Positions 18,384 to 28,312 of a DNA stretch of 64,000 nucleotides are shown piece after piece; position 1 is the first letter of the stretch, and every line of letters starts with the position of its first letter. The translations under genes and the position numbers were made by a program. Where the stretch lies: the NCBI RefSeq assembly GCF_004125265.1, contig NZ_RDTE01000003.1, forward strand, positions 2,418,001 through 2,482,000, in the 5' to 3' direction. Source of the DNA: Streptomyces lydicus (GTDB lineage: Bacteria > Actinomycetota > Actinomycetes > Streptomycetales > Streptomycetaceae). The notes beneath the pieces were generated by a model, which saw nothing but the letters and a program-made list of their open reading frames with translations, was not told the DNA's origin and did not search any database.

Positions 18384-18941
18384 GTGCCGAAAGTGGCGCT
18401 CACACGCAGAAGGACCCTGCTGGCCGGCGCCGCCCTCGGGGGCGTGGCGCTGCTCACCGGCTGCTCACAGGACGACGGCCCCGGCCGGACCGAACACTCC
18501 CTTGCCGCCGACCGGCTGCGCCGGCGCTCCGCCCGCGACAGCACGACCCTGCTGGCGCGTTACGACGCCACGCTGGCGGCGCATCCGGCGCTGGAGCCGC
18601 GGCTGCGCCCGCTGCGCGGGGAAGTCGCCCGGCACGCCGAGGCGTTCACCGGTGAGCGGGCCGCCTCCTCCCCCGGCAGCAGTGCGGACGACGACCCGGC
18701 GCGCGATGCCGGTGCGCCCGCTTCCGGTCCCGCGCCGCACGGCTCCCGGCGTCCTTCCGGCCCCCAGGTCCCCCGGGACGAACGGGCCGCACGCACCGCC
18801 CTGGCGGACGCCGAACGCAAGCTCGCCGACGTCCGTGCCAAGGCACTGACCGCCGCGCCCCCGGAGTTGGCCCGGCTCCTCGCCTCGGTCGCGGCGGCCG
18901 GTGCGGCGCATGCCTATCTGCTGACGGAGCCGGCCGGATGA
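18384..18941 (+). CDS. Probable lipoprotein of unknown function
   Basis: A 185-residue exported protein. The start GTG at 18384 gives a basic n-region with three arginines (TRRRTLLAG), a hydrophobic stretch and a lipobox LLTGC, so it is predicted to be lipid-anchored after Sec or possibly Tat export. A second in-frame GTG at 18393 is possible. The mature part is Ala/Arg/Asp-rich and helical, with a disordered middle (SSPGSSADDD and similar). I do not recognise a family. It is followed at 49 bases by a ferritin-like gene and then a kinase-like gene, all on the plus strand, and the three are likely one transcript. Confidence 0.75.
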   Translation: MPKVALTRRRTLLAGAALGGVALLTGCSQDDGPGRTEHSLAADRLRRRSARDSTTLLARYDATLAAHPALEPRLRPLRGEVARHAEAFTGERAASSPGSSADDDPARDAGAPASGPAPHGSRRPSGPQVPRDERAARTALADAERKLADVRAKALTAAPPELARLLASVAAAGAAHAYLLTEPAG

Positions 18942-18990
18942 CGGGCGGGGCAGTACGGCCAGGAGCAGGGACCGGCGAAGGGGTGAGCGG

Positions 18991-19509
18991 ATGAGGGCCA
19001 CAGCGGTGCACGGCAAGAACGGGCGCGAGGAGGCGGACGGCGGGAACGACGAGCTGACCGCGGTGCAGGCGGCGCTGGCCGCCGAACACGCGGCGGTCTA
19101 CGGCTACGGCGTGGTCGGCGGGCGGATCGCGGACGACCGGCGAAAGGAGGCGCAGGCGGCGTACGACGGACACCGCGCGCGCCGGGACGCACTGCGCCGC
19201 GAGGTGCGCGACCTGGGCGGTACCCCGCGTGCCGCGGCCGCCGCCTACGAACTGCCCTTCCCGGTCCCGGACGCGGCCGCCGCCCTCCGGCTGGCGGCGG
19301 AGCTGGAGGACCGGCTGGCCGCCGTCTACGCGGATCTCGTACGGGCCGGCGCCACGGCCCGGCGCACCGAGGCGGCGGCCGCGCTGCGCGAGGCAGCGGT
19401 GCGGGCGGTGCGCTGGCGCGGCAGCGGCGTAGCCTTCCCTGGGCTCGTGGAGCGGGCCGCGGCCGCCACCGGCTCCGGCGCCGCGAGCGCCTCCGCGGGC
19501 GCGCTCTGA
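18991..19509 (+). CDS. Ferritin-like domain protein (DUF4439 type)
   Basis: A 172-residue, almost entirely helical, Ala/Glu/Arg-rich protein. The segment ELTAVQAALAAEHAAVYGYG with paired EH residues, and a second helical repeat near LAAELEDRLAAVYADL, match the DUF4439 ferritin-like family of actinobacteria. The EAEH-like residues hint at a di-iron-type bundle, but the full set of metal ligands cannot be confirmed by eye. A purine-rich site GAAGGGG precedes the ATG. It has no signal peptide. It sits between a lipoprotein and a kinase-like gene with about 48-base gaps on both sides. Substrate and role are unknown. Confidence 0.75.
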   Translation: MRATAVHGKNGREEADGGNDELTAVQAALAAEHAAVYGYGVVGGRIADDRRKEAQAAYDGHRARRDALRREVRDLGGTPRAAAAAYELPFPVPDAAAALRLAAELEDRLAAVYADLVRAGATARRTEAAAALREAAVRAVRWRGSGVAFPGLVERAAAATGSGAASASAGAL

Positions 19510-19557
19510 ACGACCGGCCGCGGTGCGGTCACGGCCCAGGAAGGGGACGGCTCAAGC

Positions 19558-20466
19558 ATGGCAACGGCACCCATCGAACCGCCGCAGCGGTTGGTGAGTT
19601 CGCTGAGCGGCGATCCGGAAAGTCCCGTACGGCAGTGGCTCGACGCCCTGCCGACGCTGGTTCAGCAGCGGCTGGAGGCCTGGGATCTGACGCTGGAACG
19701 GGTGCAGGCCCCCGGTGGCCGCAGCAGTCTGGTCGCCCTCGTACGGCAGAAGGACCAGTCGCCCGCCGCGCTGAAGTTCCCGGTGCCCGGGCGGGTGTCC
19801 GCGCATGAGGGGGCGGTACTGGAGGCATGGGACGGCTGGGGCGCGGTGCGGCTGCTGCGGTCCGATGCCACCAGCGGTGCGCTGTTGCTGGAACGGTTGC
19901 AGGGCGGGGTGTCGCTGCGGTCGCTGCCGGAGGCCAAGGCGCTGCTGGAGGCGGCCGGTACGGTGCGGCGGCTGTGGGTGCCGGCAGCCCCGGATCACGC
20001 ATTCGAGACGCTGGCCGGGCGTACCGAGGAGGCCGTGGAGGCGCTGCGGACCGCCGGGGCGCCGGCCGAGGCGGGTCCGCTGGTGGACCGGGCGCGGGAG
20101 CTGCGACGCGCCCTGCCGGAGGGGTCCGACGAGCGGTTCCTGCTGCACGGCGCGTTCCGGCAGGGCAAGGTGCTGGCCGGTGAGCGGGCGCCGTGGCTGG
20201 CGGTCGGCCCGTCGCCGGTGGTGGGCGAGCGGGCGTACGACCTGGCATCGCTGGTGCTGGACCGTTTCGAGGACCTGGCGGCCGGGGCGGGCGCGGCTGC
20301 CGCGGCCCGCCGCAGGGTGGCCAAGCTGGCCGACTCCCTGGAGGTGGACCGGGACCGGTTGCGCGACTGGACGCTGTACCGGGCGGTGGACACCGGTGTA
20401 CGGGAGGTGGCGGCGGGCGACCGGCAGCGCGGCGAACTGCTGCTGGAGTTCGCGGCCTGGCTGTAG
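19558..20466 (+). CDS. Aminoglycoside-phosphotransferase-like protein, probably catalytically inactive
   Basis: A 302-residue protein resembling the APH(6)/hydroxyurea phosphotransferase family: AALKFPVP supplies the usual beta-3 lysine, followed by EGAVLEAWDGWGAVRLL and ALLLERL. The catalytic loop, normally HGD followed by NVL, reads HGAFRQGKVL near residue 197. The metal-binding segment, normally IDPK, reads VGPSPVVG. The catalytic Asp, the Asn and the DPK Asp are therefore all replaced. It looks like a pseudokinase rather than an antibiotic-inactivating enzyme. It closes the lipoprotein/ferritin-like set and is followed by a strong terminator. A sensing, binding or allosteric role is only inference. 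Confidence 0.8.
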   Translation: MATAPIEPPQRLVSSLSGDPESPVRQWLDALPTLVQQRLEAWDLTLERVQAPGGRSSLVALVRQKDQSPAALKFPVPGRVSAHEGAVLEAWDGWGAVRLLRSDATSGALLLERLQGGVSLRSLPEAKALLEAAGTVRRLWVPAAPDHAFETLAGRTEEAVEALRTAGAPAEAGPLVDRARELRRALPEGSDERFLLHGAFRQGKVLAGERAPWLAVGPSPVVGERAYDLASLVLDRFEDLAAGAGAAAAARRRVAKLADSLEVDRDRLRDWTLYRAVDTGVREVAAGDRQRGELLLEFAAWL

Positions 20467-20481
20467 GGGGGTCTCCCTGGC

Positions 20482-20520
20482 GGGATCCCCTGGTGGAATC
20501 CCCTGGTGGAATCCCCTGGT
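20482..20520. repeat. Three tandem 13-base repeats
   Basis: The unit GGAATCCCCTGGT occurs three times in a row (the first copy has one change), directly after the kinase-like gene and before the terminator. It is probably a small local duplication. Confidence 0.7.
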
Positions 20521-20529
20521 GGGACGGAC

Positions 20530-20574
20530 GAACGGGCCGGCTGCCGGGGTGTGTTCCCGGCGGCCGGCCCGTTC
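20530..20574. terminator. Bidirectional terminator between kinase-like gene and proS
   Basis: A 19-base stem (20530-20548 with 20556-20574, one G-U pair) around a seven-base loop lies between two convergent genes, 64 bases after the plus-strand stop and 13 bases after the proS stop. Confidence 0.88.
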
Positions 20575-20586
20575 GCCGTGCGGTGG

Positions 20587-22296
20587 TTACGCGCCGAGGC
20601 GGGCGACGGCCTCCTCGACCGTCAGCTCCTCGCGCTCGCCGGTGCGGCGGTCCTTGACCTCGACGACGCCCTCGGCGGCGCGGCGGCCGGCGACGACGAT
20701 GGTCGGCACGCCGAGGAGTTCGGCATCGGTGAACTTCACGCCGGGCGAGACACCCGCCCGGTCGTCGACGAGGACCCGCAGGCCCGCGGCGCCGAGCTGC
20801 TCGCCGACCTCCAGGGCGAGCTCGGTCTGCTTGGCCTTGCCGGCCGCGACGACATGCACATCTGCCGGGGCGACCTCACTCGGCCAGCACAGGCCCTTCT
20901 CGTCGTGGGTCTGCTCGGCGAGGGCGGCCACCGCGCGGGAGACGCCGATGCCGTACGAGCCCATGGTCACCCGGGCGGGCTTGCCGTTCTGGCCGAGCAC
21001 ATCGAGCTCGAAGGCGTCCGCGTACTTGCGGCCGAGCTGGAAGATGTGGCCGATCTCGATGGCGCGGTCGATCTTCAGGCCGGTGCCGCACTCCGGGCAG
21101 GGGTCACCGGGCTCGACGACGACCACGTCGAGGTAGTCGTCGACCTCGAAGTCCCGGCCGGCGACGACGTTCCTGGCGTGCTTGCCCTCCTTGTTGGCGC
21201 CGGTGACCCAGGCGGTGCCGGGGGCGATACGCGGGTCGGCGAGGTAGCGGAACGCCTTGCCGGCCAGGCCCTGCGGGCCGACGTAGCCGCGGACCAGCTC
21301 GGGGCGGTCGGTGAAGTCCTCGGCGGTGACCAGTTCGACGGTGGCCGGTGCCAGGTGCTCGCCGAGCTTGCCGAGGTCGACCTCGCGGTGGCCGGGGACA
21401 CCGACCGCGACGATCTCGCCGTCGACCTTGACCAGGAGGTTCTTCAGGGTCGCCGAGGCCGGTACGCCGAGGTGCTCGGCGAGGGTCTCGATGGTCGGGG
21501 TGTCGGGGGTGTCCAGCTCCTCGACGGGGCCGTGCGCGGCGCCGTCGGCGGCCTCGACCTTGACCGTGACGGCCTCGGTGTTGGCGGCGTAGTCGCAGGC
21601 CGGGCAGTCGACGAAGGTGTCCTCACCGGCGGCGGCGGGGGCCAGGAACTCCTCGGACGCGGAGCCGCCCATCGCGCCGGAGACGGCGGAGACGATGCGG
21701 TAGTCCAGGCCGAGCCGCTGGAAGATCTTGGTGTAGGCCTCGCGGTGCAGGGCGTAGGACTGCTCCAGGCCCTCGTCGGTGGTGTCGAAGCTGTACGAGT
21801 CCTTCATCTGGAACTCGCGGCCGCGCAGCACGCCGGAGCGGGGGCGGGCCTCGTCGCGGTACTTGGTCTGGATCTGGTAGAGGATCACCGGCAGGTCCTT
21901 GTAGGACGTGCACTGGTCCTTGACCGTGAGGGTGAAGATCTCTTCGTGGGTGGGGCCGAGGAGGTAGTCGGCGCCCTTGCGGTCCTTGAGGCGGAAGAGC
22001 AGGTCGCCGTACTCCTCCCAGCGGCCGCTGGCCTCGTAGGGCTCCTTGGGCAGCAGGGCCGGCAGCAGGACCTCCTGGCCGCCGATGGCGTCCATCTCCT
22101 CGCGCACGATGCGGGAGACGTTCTCCAGGACCTTCTTGCCCAGCGGCAGCCACGTCCAGATGCCGGCGGAGGAGCGGCGGACATAGCCGGCGCGGACGAG
22201 CAGCTTGTGGCTGGCGGTCTCGGCGTCGGCCGGGTCGTCGCGCAGTGTCTTGATCATCAAGCGGGACATGCGCTGGACCTGTGCGGCGTGGGCCAT
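20587..22296 (-). CDS. proS: Prolyl-tRNA synthetase
   Basis: A 569-residue class II synthetase of the bacterial type. It charges tRNA-Pro and contains an inserted editing domain (about residues 220-400, with the [13 protein letters not shown] strand). Class II motifs are visible: [16 protein letters not shown], motif 2 around [21 protein letters not shown], and motif 3 near [13 protein letters not shown]. It starts with ATG at 22296, preceded by AGGAGA at seven bases. It is convergent with the kinase-like gene. A 360-base spacer separates it from the upstream acetyltransferase gene, so it is probably transcribed alone. Confidence 0.97.
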   Translation of the reverse strand: MAHAAQVQRMSRLMIKTLRDDPADAETASHKLLVRAGYVRRSSAGIWTWLPLGKKVLENVSRIVREEMDAIGGQEVLLPALLPKEPYEASGRWEEYGDLLFRLKDRKGADYLLGPTHEEIFTLTVKDQCTSYKDLPVILYQIQTKYRDEARPRSGVLRGREFQMKDSYSFDTTDEGLEQSYALHREAYTKIFQRLGLDYRIVSAVSGAMGGSASEEFLAPAAAGEDTFVDCPACDYAANTEAVTVKVEAADGAAHGPVEELDTPDTPTIETLAEHLGVPASATLKNLLVKVDGEIVAVGVPGHREVDLGKLGEHLAPATVELVTAEDFTDRPELVRGYVGPQGLAGKAFRYLADPRIAPGTAWVTGANKEGKHARNVVAGRDFEVDDYLDVVVVEPGDPCPECGTGLKIDRAIEIGHIFQLGRKYADAFELDVLGQNGKPARVTMGSYGIGVSRAVAALAEQTHDEKGLCWPSEVAPADVHVVAAGKAKQTELALEVGEQLGAAGLRVLVDDRAGVSPGVKFTDAELLGVPTIVVAGRRAAEGVVEVKDRRTGEREELTVEEAVARLGA

Positions 22297-22656
22297 GGGA
22301 GTTTCTCCTGCGTAAGAAAGGTGACTCCCTGGAGGTTAGCCGTAGGGGTCTGTCGGGCGGAAATGCGTATCCGCTGCGCTCGGCTTTCTTCCCACGATTT
22401 CGGCTGGCCCGCCGTGGGGCTTCGCGCCTTTGCGCCTGCGCGCAGCGCGCCCCGCGTTGTCGGCTCCCTCGCCGTGCCGGCTTCTCGCCGTTGCGCCTGC
22501 GGCGGGCAGGTCCGCTGCGCGGGGCTGTGGGTGCGGTGACGGGCCTCCGGGGCAGGGGTGTGGGACTGCTTCGCTTTACGTCCCACACCCCTGCCCCTCC
22601 AGCCCGTCCCCTCCCGTGGGGGAGTAAGTGAAGGCTGGTGGGGGTGTGCCCTGTGG
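22297..22656. other. 360-base spacer upstream of proS
   Basis: The spacer has no coding frame I trust. It contains many short inverted and direct GC repeats, such as TTGCGCCTGCG repeated near 22432 and 22492, and the perfect hairpin at 22549-22597. The proS promoter should lie near its left end, but I could not define it. Confidence 0.5.
22549..22597. terminator. Perfect 18-base-pair hairpin after the acetyltransferase gene
   Basis: Arms 22549-22566 and 22580-22597 are exactly complementary around a 13-base loop. It lies 60 bases after the minus-strand stop at 22657, so it is the likely terminator of the two-gene acetyltransferase unit. The arms are G-rich on one side and C-rich on the other. 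Confidence 0.8.
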
Positions 22657-23214
22657 TCACCTGCGGCAGGAGGGCCGTTCGGGGCGCTTCAGGGGAAGCG
22701 GGGCGCCCATGACCGCGTAGGGGGTCGGGGCGCTCGGGAACAGGACGCGGCGGGCGATGTCCTGGTAGCCGAGGGAGCGGTAGAGGCGGCGGGCGGGGCT
22801 TTCGGTGTCGATGGCGGAGAGGATGGAGCGTGGTTGGGCGGCGCCGTCGGTGATGCGGGTGATCAGTGTCCGGCCGATGCCGCGGTGCTGGTAGTCGGGG
22901 TGGACGTGCAGCTCGGTGATGGTGAAGGAGTCGTCGAGCCAGTGGTCCAGGCCCTCGCCCCGGAGGTAGGGCTCGACGACGGTGGACCACCAGTGGGCGC
23001 GGTCGTTGGGCATGCCGTAGACGAAGCCGACCAGCCGGCCCGCGGGGGTGGTGGCGCCGAGGGCGCGGGCGCCGGGGCAGGTGAGGTGACGGAGCACGAT
23101 GTGCCGGCGGACGGCGATCTCCTCGGCGCTCAGGCCGAAGGCGAGTGCCTGGACGGCCAGCGCGTCGTCCACGCGGGCAGCGAGATCAAGCGGGCCGACC
23201 GCGACGTCATCCAT
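22657..23214 (-). CDS. GNAT-family N-acetyltransferase
   Basis: A 185-residue predicted cytoplasmic acetyltransferase using acetyl-CoA. The core acetyl-CoA binding motif A is visible as VHPDYQHRGIGRTLI, followed by ARRLYRSLGYQ. The substrate cannot be predicted. I use the ATG at 23214; an upstream TTG at 23229 is possible but has no ribosome site. It starts 24 bases after the stop of another acetyltransferase gene on the same strand, which suggests one transcript. Confidence 0.82.
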   Translation of the reverse strand: MDDVAVGPLDLAARVDDALAVQALAFGLSAEEIAVRRHIVLRHLTCPGARALGATTPAGRLVGFVYGMPNDRAHWWSTVVEPYLRGEGLDHWLDDSFTITELHVHPDYQHRGIGRTLITRITDGAAQPRSILSAIDTESPARRLYRSLGYQDIARRVLFPSAPTPYAVMGAPLPLKRPERPSCRR

Positions 23215-23238
23215 GCTCGGAGCGTACAAGGCGGCGGG

Positions 23239-24084
23239 TCAGAACAGTACGCTCATGAACGCGCCGACTTCCTCGAAGCCCACCCGCCGGTAGGAGGCGC
23301 GGGCGGCGGTGTTGAAGTCGTTGACGTAGAGGCTGACGACGGGGGCGACGTCGTTGAGGGCGTAGCGCAGCACGGCGGCCATACCGGTCTCGGACAGGCC
23401 CTTGCCGCGGTAGGCGGGGTCGACCCACACGCCCTGGATCTGGCAGGCCCGCTGGGTGGCGGCGCCGATCTCGGCCTTGAAGATGACCTTGCCGTTGTCG
23501 ATACGGGCGAAGGAGCGGCCAGAGCCGACGAGTTCGGCGACCCGGGCCTGGTAGAGGAGTCCGCCGTCGCCGGCCATCGGGGAGATGCCGACCTCTTCGG
23601 TGAACATGGCCACGCACGCGGGCATGATCAGGTCCATCTCGTTCTTGCGGATCCGCCGGACGCAGGGGTCGGGGGCGATCTCGGCGGCCGGCGCGGTGGT
23701 GACCATCAGCGGCTGGTGGGCACGGATCTCGCGGGCCGGGCCCCAGGAGGGCTCCAGGAGCGACCACAGCTCGGCGGTGGCCTCGGCGGGGCCGACGATG
23801 GAGGAGCAGCGGCGACCCTGACGGCGGGCGCGTTCGGCGAAGCCACGGACGGCTTCGGGGGTGGCGCAGACCGGGACGAGGTTGGCGCCGGCGTAACACA
23901 GCGACTCCAGGCGGCCGCCGACGCACCAGCCCCACATCTCGCCGCCCAGCCGCCAGGGGTCGAGGCCGGCGACCTGGACGCGGGCGGCGACGAAGGCGTT
24001 GGCGACCGGGTCGCGGTCCAGGACCGCGAGCGCATCGTCGAGGTCCCCGGGCTCGAGGACCTTGATGGTGGTGGTCGTCAGCAC
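23239..24084 (-). CDS. DUF4081 plus GNAT acetyltransferase
   Basis: A 281-residue protein with an N-terminal region of the DUF4081 type (about residues 5-135, ending near the GPAREIRAHQPLM segment) and a C-terminal GNAT domain with motif A WVDPAYRGKGLSETGM and YVNDFNTAARASYRRVGF. This combination is common and conserved in streptomycetes next to ispG and proS. The acetyl acceptor is unknown. The start is the GTG at 24084. It is followed closely by a second acetyltransferase gene. It lies downstream of ispG with a 174-base gap holding a weak hairpin. Confidence 0.85.
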   Translation of the reverse strand: MLTTTTIKVLEPGDLDDALAVLDRDPVANAFVAARVQVAGLDPWRLGGEMWGWCVGGRLESLCYAGANLVPVCATPEAVRGFAERARRQGRRCSSIVGPAEATAELWSLLEPSWGPAREIRAHQPLMVTTAPAAEIAPDPCVRRIRKNEMDLIMPACVAMFTEEVGISPMAGDGGLLYQARVAELVGSGRSFARIDNGKVIFKAEIGAATQRACQIQGVWVDPAYRGKGLSETGMAAVLRYALNDVAPVVSLYVNDFNTAARASYRRVGFEEVGAFMSVLF

Positions 24085-24202
24085 GTGTCGGAAAGCCTCA
24101 CCGTTACGGGCCTGGGAGGCCAGGCGGAAGCAGGTCCTGGCACTTTACCTCCACCTGCGCGGGAGCACCCGGGCGCCGGGGACGGATTGCCCCGGGCAGC
24201 GG

Positions 24203-24237
24203 CGAGCCCCACGGCCCGGGGCGGGCGGCGGGGCTCG
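24203..24237 (-). terminator. Possible weak terminator after ispG
   Basis: Eight perfect pairs (24203-24210 with 24230-24237) with a 19-base GC-rich loop, 22 bases after the ispG stop. It is modest and may only attenuate read-through into the acetyltransferase genes. Confidence 0.4.
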
Positions 24238-24258
24238 GGAGCTGCGGGCGGCGCGGGC

Positions 24259-25416
<1,158 letters not shown>

Positions 25417-25534
25417 CTGGCGAGCAACCCCAAGGTGTGGATCTAGCCCCCGCAGCGGCGGGCTCCGGTCTTCGACATTACGGCACGGAGATTGCTATGA
25501 GCACATCGCGCCCCTGTGGCGCCACGAAAGAAGA

Positions 25535-25573
25535 CGGCCGGACACCTCCAAACGCCACGGAGGTGTCCGGCCG
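25535..25573 (-). terminator. Terminator after rseP
   Basis: A perfect 15-base stem (25535-25549 with 25559-25573), nine-base loop, 17 bases after the rseP stop. It should end the dxr-rseP transcript. Confidence 0.82.
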
Positions 25574-25589
25574 CCGCCAAACGTGCTTT

Positions 25590-26891
25590 CTAGGTCAGCT
25601 TCACCGGATTCACCACGTCGGCGACGAGCACCAGCAGTGTGAAGCAGATGAAGATCCCGGCGACGACGTACGCGACCGGCATGAGCTTGGCCACGTCGAA
25701 GGGGCCGGGGTCCGGGCGCCGGACGATCTTGGCGAAGGCCCGCCGGACGGACTCCCACAGGGCACCGGCAATGTGTCCGCCGTCCAGCGGCAGCAGCGGC
25801 AGCATGTTGAACAGGAAGAGCGAGAGGTTGAAGCCGGCGACCAGGAAGAGCATGGTCGCCACCCGCTGCTCCGGCGGGATGTGCAGGGAGAAGACCTCGC
25901 CGCCGACCCGGGCCGCGCCGACCACGCCCATCGGGGAGTCCTGCTTGCGCTCGCCGCCGTTGAAGGCCGCGTTCCACAGGTCCGGGACCTTCGCGGGCAG
26001 GTTTATCAGCGAGGAGACGCCCTGCTCGACCATGTTGCCCATCCGGTCGACGGACTGGCCGACGGACTGCTGGACGACGCCGCTGGCCGGGGTGAAGCCG
26101 AGGAATCCGGCGGTGACGAACTGTCCGGGAACATAGCCGCCGTGGCCGTCGGTCTTGGCGACCTTGTTCTCGATCAGGTCGGCGTGCAGCGTCTGCCGTG
26201 CGCCGTGCCGTTCGACGACGAGCGTGGCGGGCCCGGTGGTGTCGCGGATCTGCTGCTGCAGGGCGCCCCAGTCCGGGACGGCGTGGCCGTTGAACGAGAC
26301 GATCTTGTCGCCGGCCCGCAGGCCCGCGGCCTTGGCCGGGGAGTCCTTGGCGCCGTGCGGGCACTTGTCGGTCTTGGCGGCCGCCGAGATGACGCAGTCG
26401 GAGACGGAGCCGACCGAGGTCGTCTGGGTGTTGATGCCGAAGCCCATCAGCACGCTCATGAAGATCACGACCGCCAGGATCAGGTTCATGAACGGCCCGG
26501 CGAACATCACGATGACGCGTTTCCAGGGCTTGCGGGTGTAGAAGAGCCGCTTCTCGTCGCCGGGCTGCAGCTCCTCGAAGGCCGCCGAGCGGGCGTCCTC
26601 GATCATGCCGCGGAACGGCGAGGTGGAGCGGGCCTGCAGCTTTCCGTCGTCGCCGGGCGGGAACATCCCGATCATGCGGATGTAGCCGCCGAGCGGAACG
26701 GCCTTGATGCCGTACTCGGTGTCGCCCTTCTTACGGGAGAAGATCGTCGGTCCGAATCCCACCATGTACTGCGGCACGCGGATACCGAACAGCTTGGCCG
26801 TGGAGAGGTGGCCGAGCTCGTGCCAGGCAATGGAGAACAGCAGACCGACGACGAAGACGACTATGCCGAGGATGGTCATCCAGGTCGTCAT
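25590..26891 (-). CDS. rseP: Site-2 intramembrane zinc metalloprotease (RIP/RseP family)
   Basis: A 433-residue membrane protease that cuts substrates such as anti-sigma factors inside the membrane. The first helix carries the zinc motif HELGH (about residues 23-27); the C-terminal helix has the LDG motif in [16 protein letters not shown] domain sits between, near the [13 protein letters not shown] segment. The start is the ATG at 26891 (GGAGG eight bases upstream), overlapping the dxr stop as ATGA; the open frame to 27092 is not used. Coupling to dxr is conserved in actinobacteria. The substrate is not evident from the window. Confidence 0.94.
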   Translation of the reverse strand: MTTWMTILGIVVFVVGLLFSIAWHELGHLSTAKLFGIRVPQYMVGFGPTIFSRKKGDTEYGIKAVPLGGYIRMIGMFPPGDDGKLQARSTSPFRGMIEDARSAAFEELQPGDEKRLFYTRKPWKRVIVMFAGPFMNLILAVVIFMSVLMGFGINTQTTSVGSVSDCVISAAAKTDKCPHGAKDSPAKAAGLRAGDKIVSFNGHAVPDWGALQQQIRDTTGPATLVVERHGARQTLHADLIENKVAKTDGHGGYVPGQFVTAGFLGFTPASGVVQQSVGQSVDRMGNMVEQGVSSLINLPAKVPDLWNAAFNGGERKQDSPMGVVGAARVGGEVFSLHIPPEQRVATMLFLVAGFNLSLFLFNMLPLLPLDGGHIAGALWESVRRAFAKIVRRPDPGPFDVAKLMPVAYVVAGIFICFTLLVLVADVVNPVKLT

Positions 26892-28162
26892 GCGCGAGCC
26901 TCCGAAGGTGTCCGTGCCGCACGGGCGGCCAGTTCGCGGGCGCGGGCGCGCGCCCAGGTCTCCGCCTCCAGGACGTCCGCGACCGTCAGGGAAGTTCCCC
27001 CGGCCGGCGTCCCGTGTTCGGAAACCACTGCGGCGACGGTATCCACAATCCCTGTGAACGGCAGCCCGCCTCCGAGGAACGCGTCGACGCATTCCTCGTT
27101 CGCGGCGTTGAAGACGGCGGGGGCGGTGCCGCCCAGATCACCGACGTGGCGGGCCAGCGGGACGGAGGGGAAGGCCTCCTCGTCCAGCGGGAAGAACTCC
27201 CAGGTCTGCGCCTTTGTCCAGTCCACGCCCGGGGCGGCGTCCGGGACCCGCTCGGGCCAGCCGATGCCCAGCGCGATCGGCATCCGCATGTCCGGCGGGC
27301 TGGCCTGGGCGAGGGTGGAGCCGTCGGTGAACTCCACCATCGAGTGGATGTAGGACTGCGGGTGGACGGCGACCTCGATGCGGTCGAAGGGGACGTCGAA
27401 GAGCAGGTGCGCCTCGATGACCTCCAGGCCCTTGTTGACCAGCGTCGCGGAGTTGATGGTGACGACCGGGCCCATCGACCAGGTGGGGTGGGCCAGCGCC
27501 TGCTCGGGGGTGACCGCGGCCAGCTCCTGCTTCGTCCGGCCGCGGAACGGGCCGCCGGAGGCGGTGACGACGAGCTTGCGGACCTCGGCACGCTCGCCGC
27601 CGGCCAGCGCCTGGAAGAGCGCGGAGTGCTCGGAGTCGACGGGGATGATCTGGCCGGGCGCGGCGACGGCCTTGACCAGCGGGCCGCCGACGATCAGCGA
27701 CTCCTTGTTGGCGAGGGCCAGCACCCGGCCCGCCTTCAGGGCGGCCAGGGTCGGGGCGAGACCGATGGAGCCGGTGATGCCGTTGAGGACGGTGTGGCAG
27801 GGGGAGGCGGCCAGGTCGGTGGCCGCGTCGGGGCCGGCCAGGATCTCGGGCAGCGGCTCGCCCGCGCCGTAGCGGTCGGCCAGCGCGGTGCGCAGCGCGG
27901 GCACCGCGTCCTCGCGCGCCACGGCCACGGCGCTCACCCGCAGCTGGTGCGCCTGGTCGGCGAGCAGCCCGACCCGGCCGCCGGCTGCGGAGAGCGCGGT
28001 CACCCGGAACCGGTCGGGATTGCGCAGCACGATGTCGATCGCCTGGGTGCCGATCGACCCGGTCGAGCCGAGGATGACCAGGGAACGGGGGCCGCTCGGG
28101 CCGGCGAGGTCGGCGGCGGCCGGCTCGAAGCGCAGATGCGGGTGGGCGAGGGAGTCCGTCAT
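26888..28162 (-). CDS. dxr: 1-deoxy-D-xylulose 5-phosphate reductoisomerase
   Basis: A 424-residue enzyme that converts DXP to MEP with NADPH, the committed step of the non-mevalonate isoprenoid route. The N-terminal nucleotide-binding motif [13 protein letters not shown] and the segments [11 protein letters not shown] and [10 protein letters not shown] (metal/substrate site) are clear. I use the ATG at 28162; another ATG at 28171 or a longer frame to 28228 are less likely. The C-terminus overlaps rseP by four bases. Confidence 0.95.
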   Translation of the reverse strand: MTDSLAHPHLRFEPAAADLAGPSGPRSLVILGSTGSIGTQAIDIVLRNPDRFRVTALSAAGGRVGLLADQAHQLRVSAVAVAREDAVPALRTALADRYGAGEPLPEILAGPDAATDLAASPCHTVLNGITGSIGLAPTLAALKAGRVLALANKESLIVGGPLVKAVAAPGQIIPVDSEHSALFQALAGGERAEVRKLVVTASGGPFRGRTKQELAAVTPEQALAHPTWSMGPVVTINSATLVNKGLEVIEAHLLFDVPFDRIEVAVHPQSYIHSMVEFTDGSTLAQASPPDMRMPIALGIGWPERVPDAAPGVDWTKAQTWEFFPLDEEAFPSVPLARHVGDLGGTAPAVFNAANEECVDAFLGGGLPFTGIVDTVAAVVSEHGTPAGGTSLTVADVLEAETWARARARELAARAARTPSEARA

Positions 28163-28252
28163 GTGGTCCATTGTGGCCGGTCGCCGGGGGGCCGCGGACA
28201 CCCAGGGCGGGTCATGGCGATCATGCACGCCGCCTCACCGCTGTGGGCCGCA

Positions 28253-28294
28253 CGCCCCGGGGCCGGTCCGGACGTCCGGACCGGCCCCGGGGTG
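28253..28294. terminator. Perfect palindromic terminator after the acyl-CoA dehydrogenase gene
   Basis: A perfect 38-base palindrome (28255-28292, centre at 28273/28274), extended by two more pairs (one G-U). It lies 20 bases after the stop of the dehydrogenase gene on the minus strand and about 90 bases upstream of dxr. Confidence 0.85.
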
Positions 28295-28312
28295 CGGGCA
28301 GCCGCGGGCCGC

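Noticed and set aside
19558..20466. Aminoglycoside resistance gene
   Set aside because: Catalytic Asp, Asn and metal-binding Asp positions are replaced, and it is in a core chromosomal setting.
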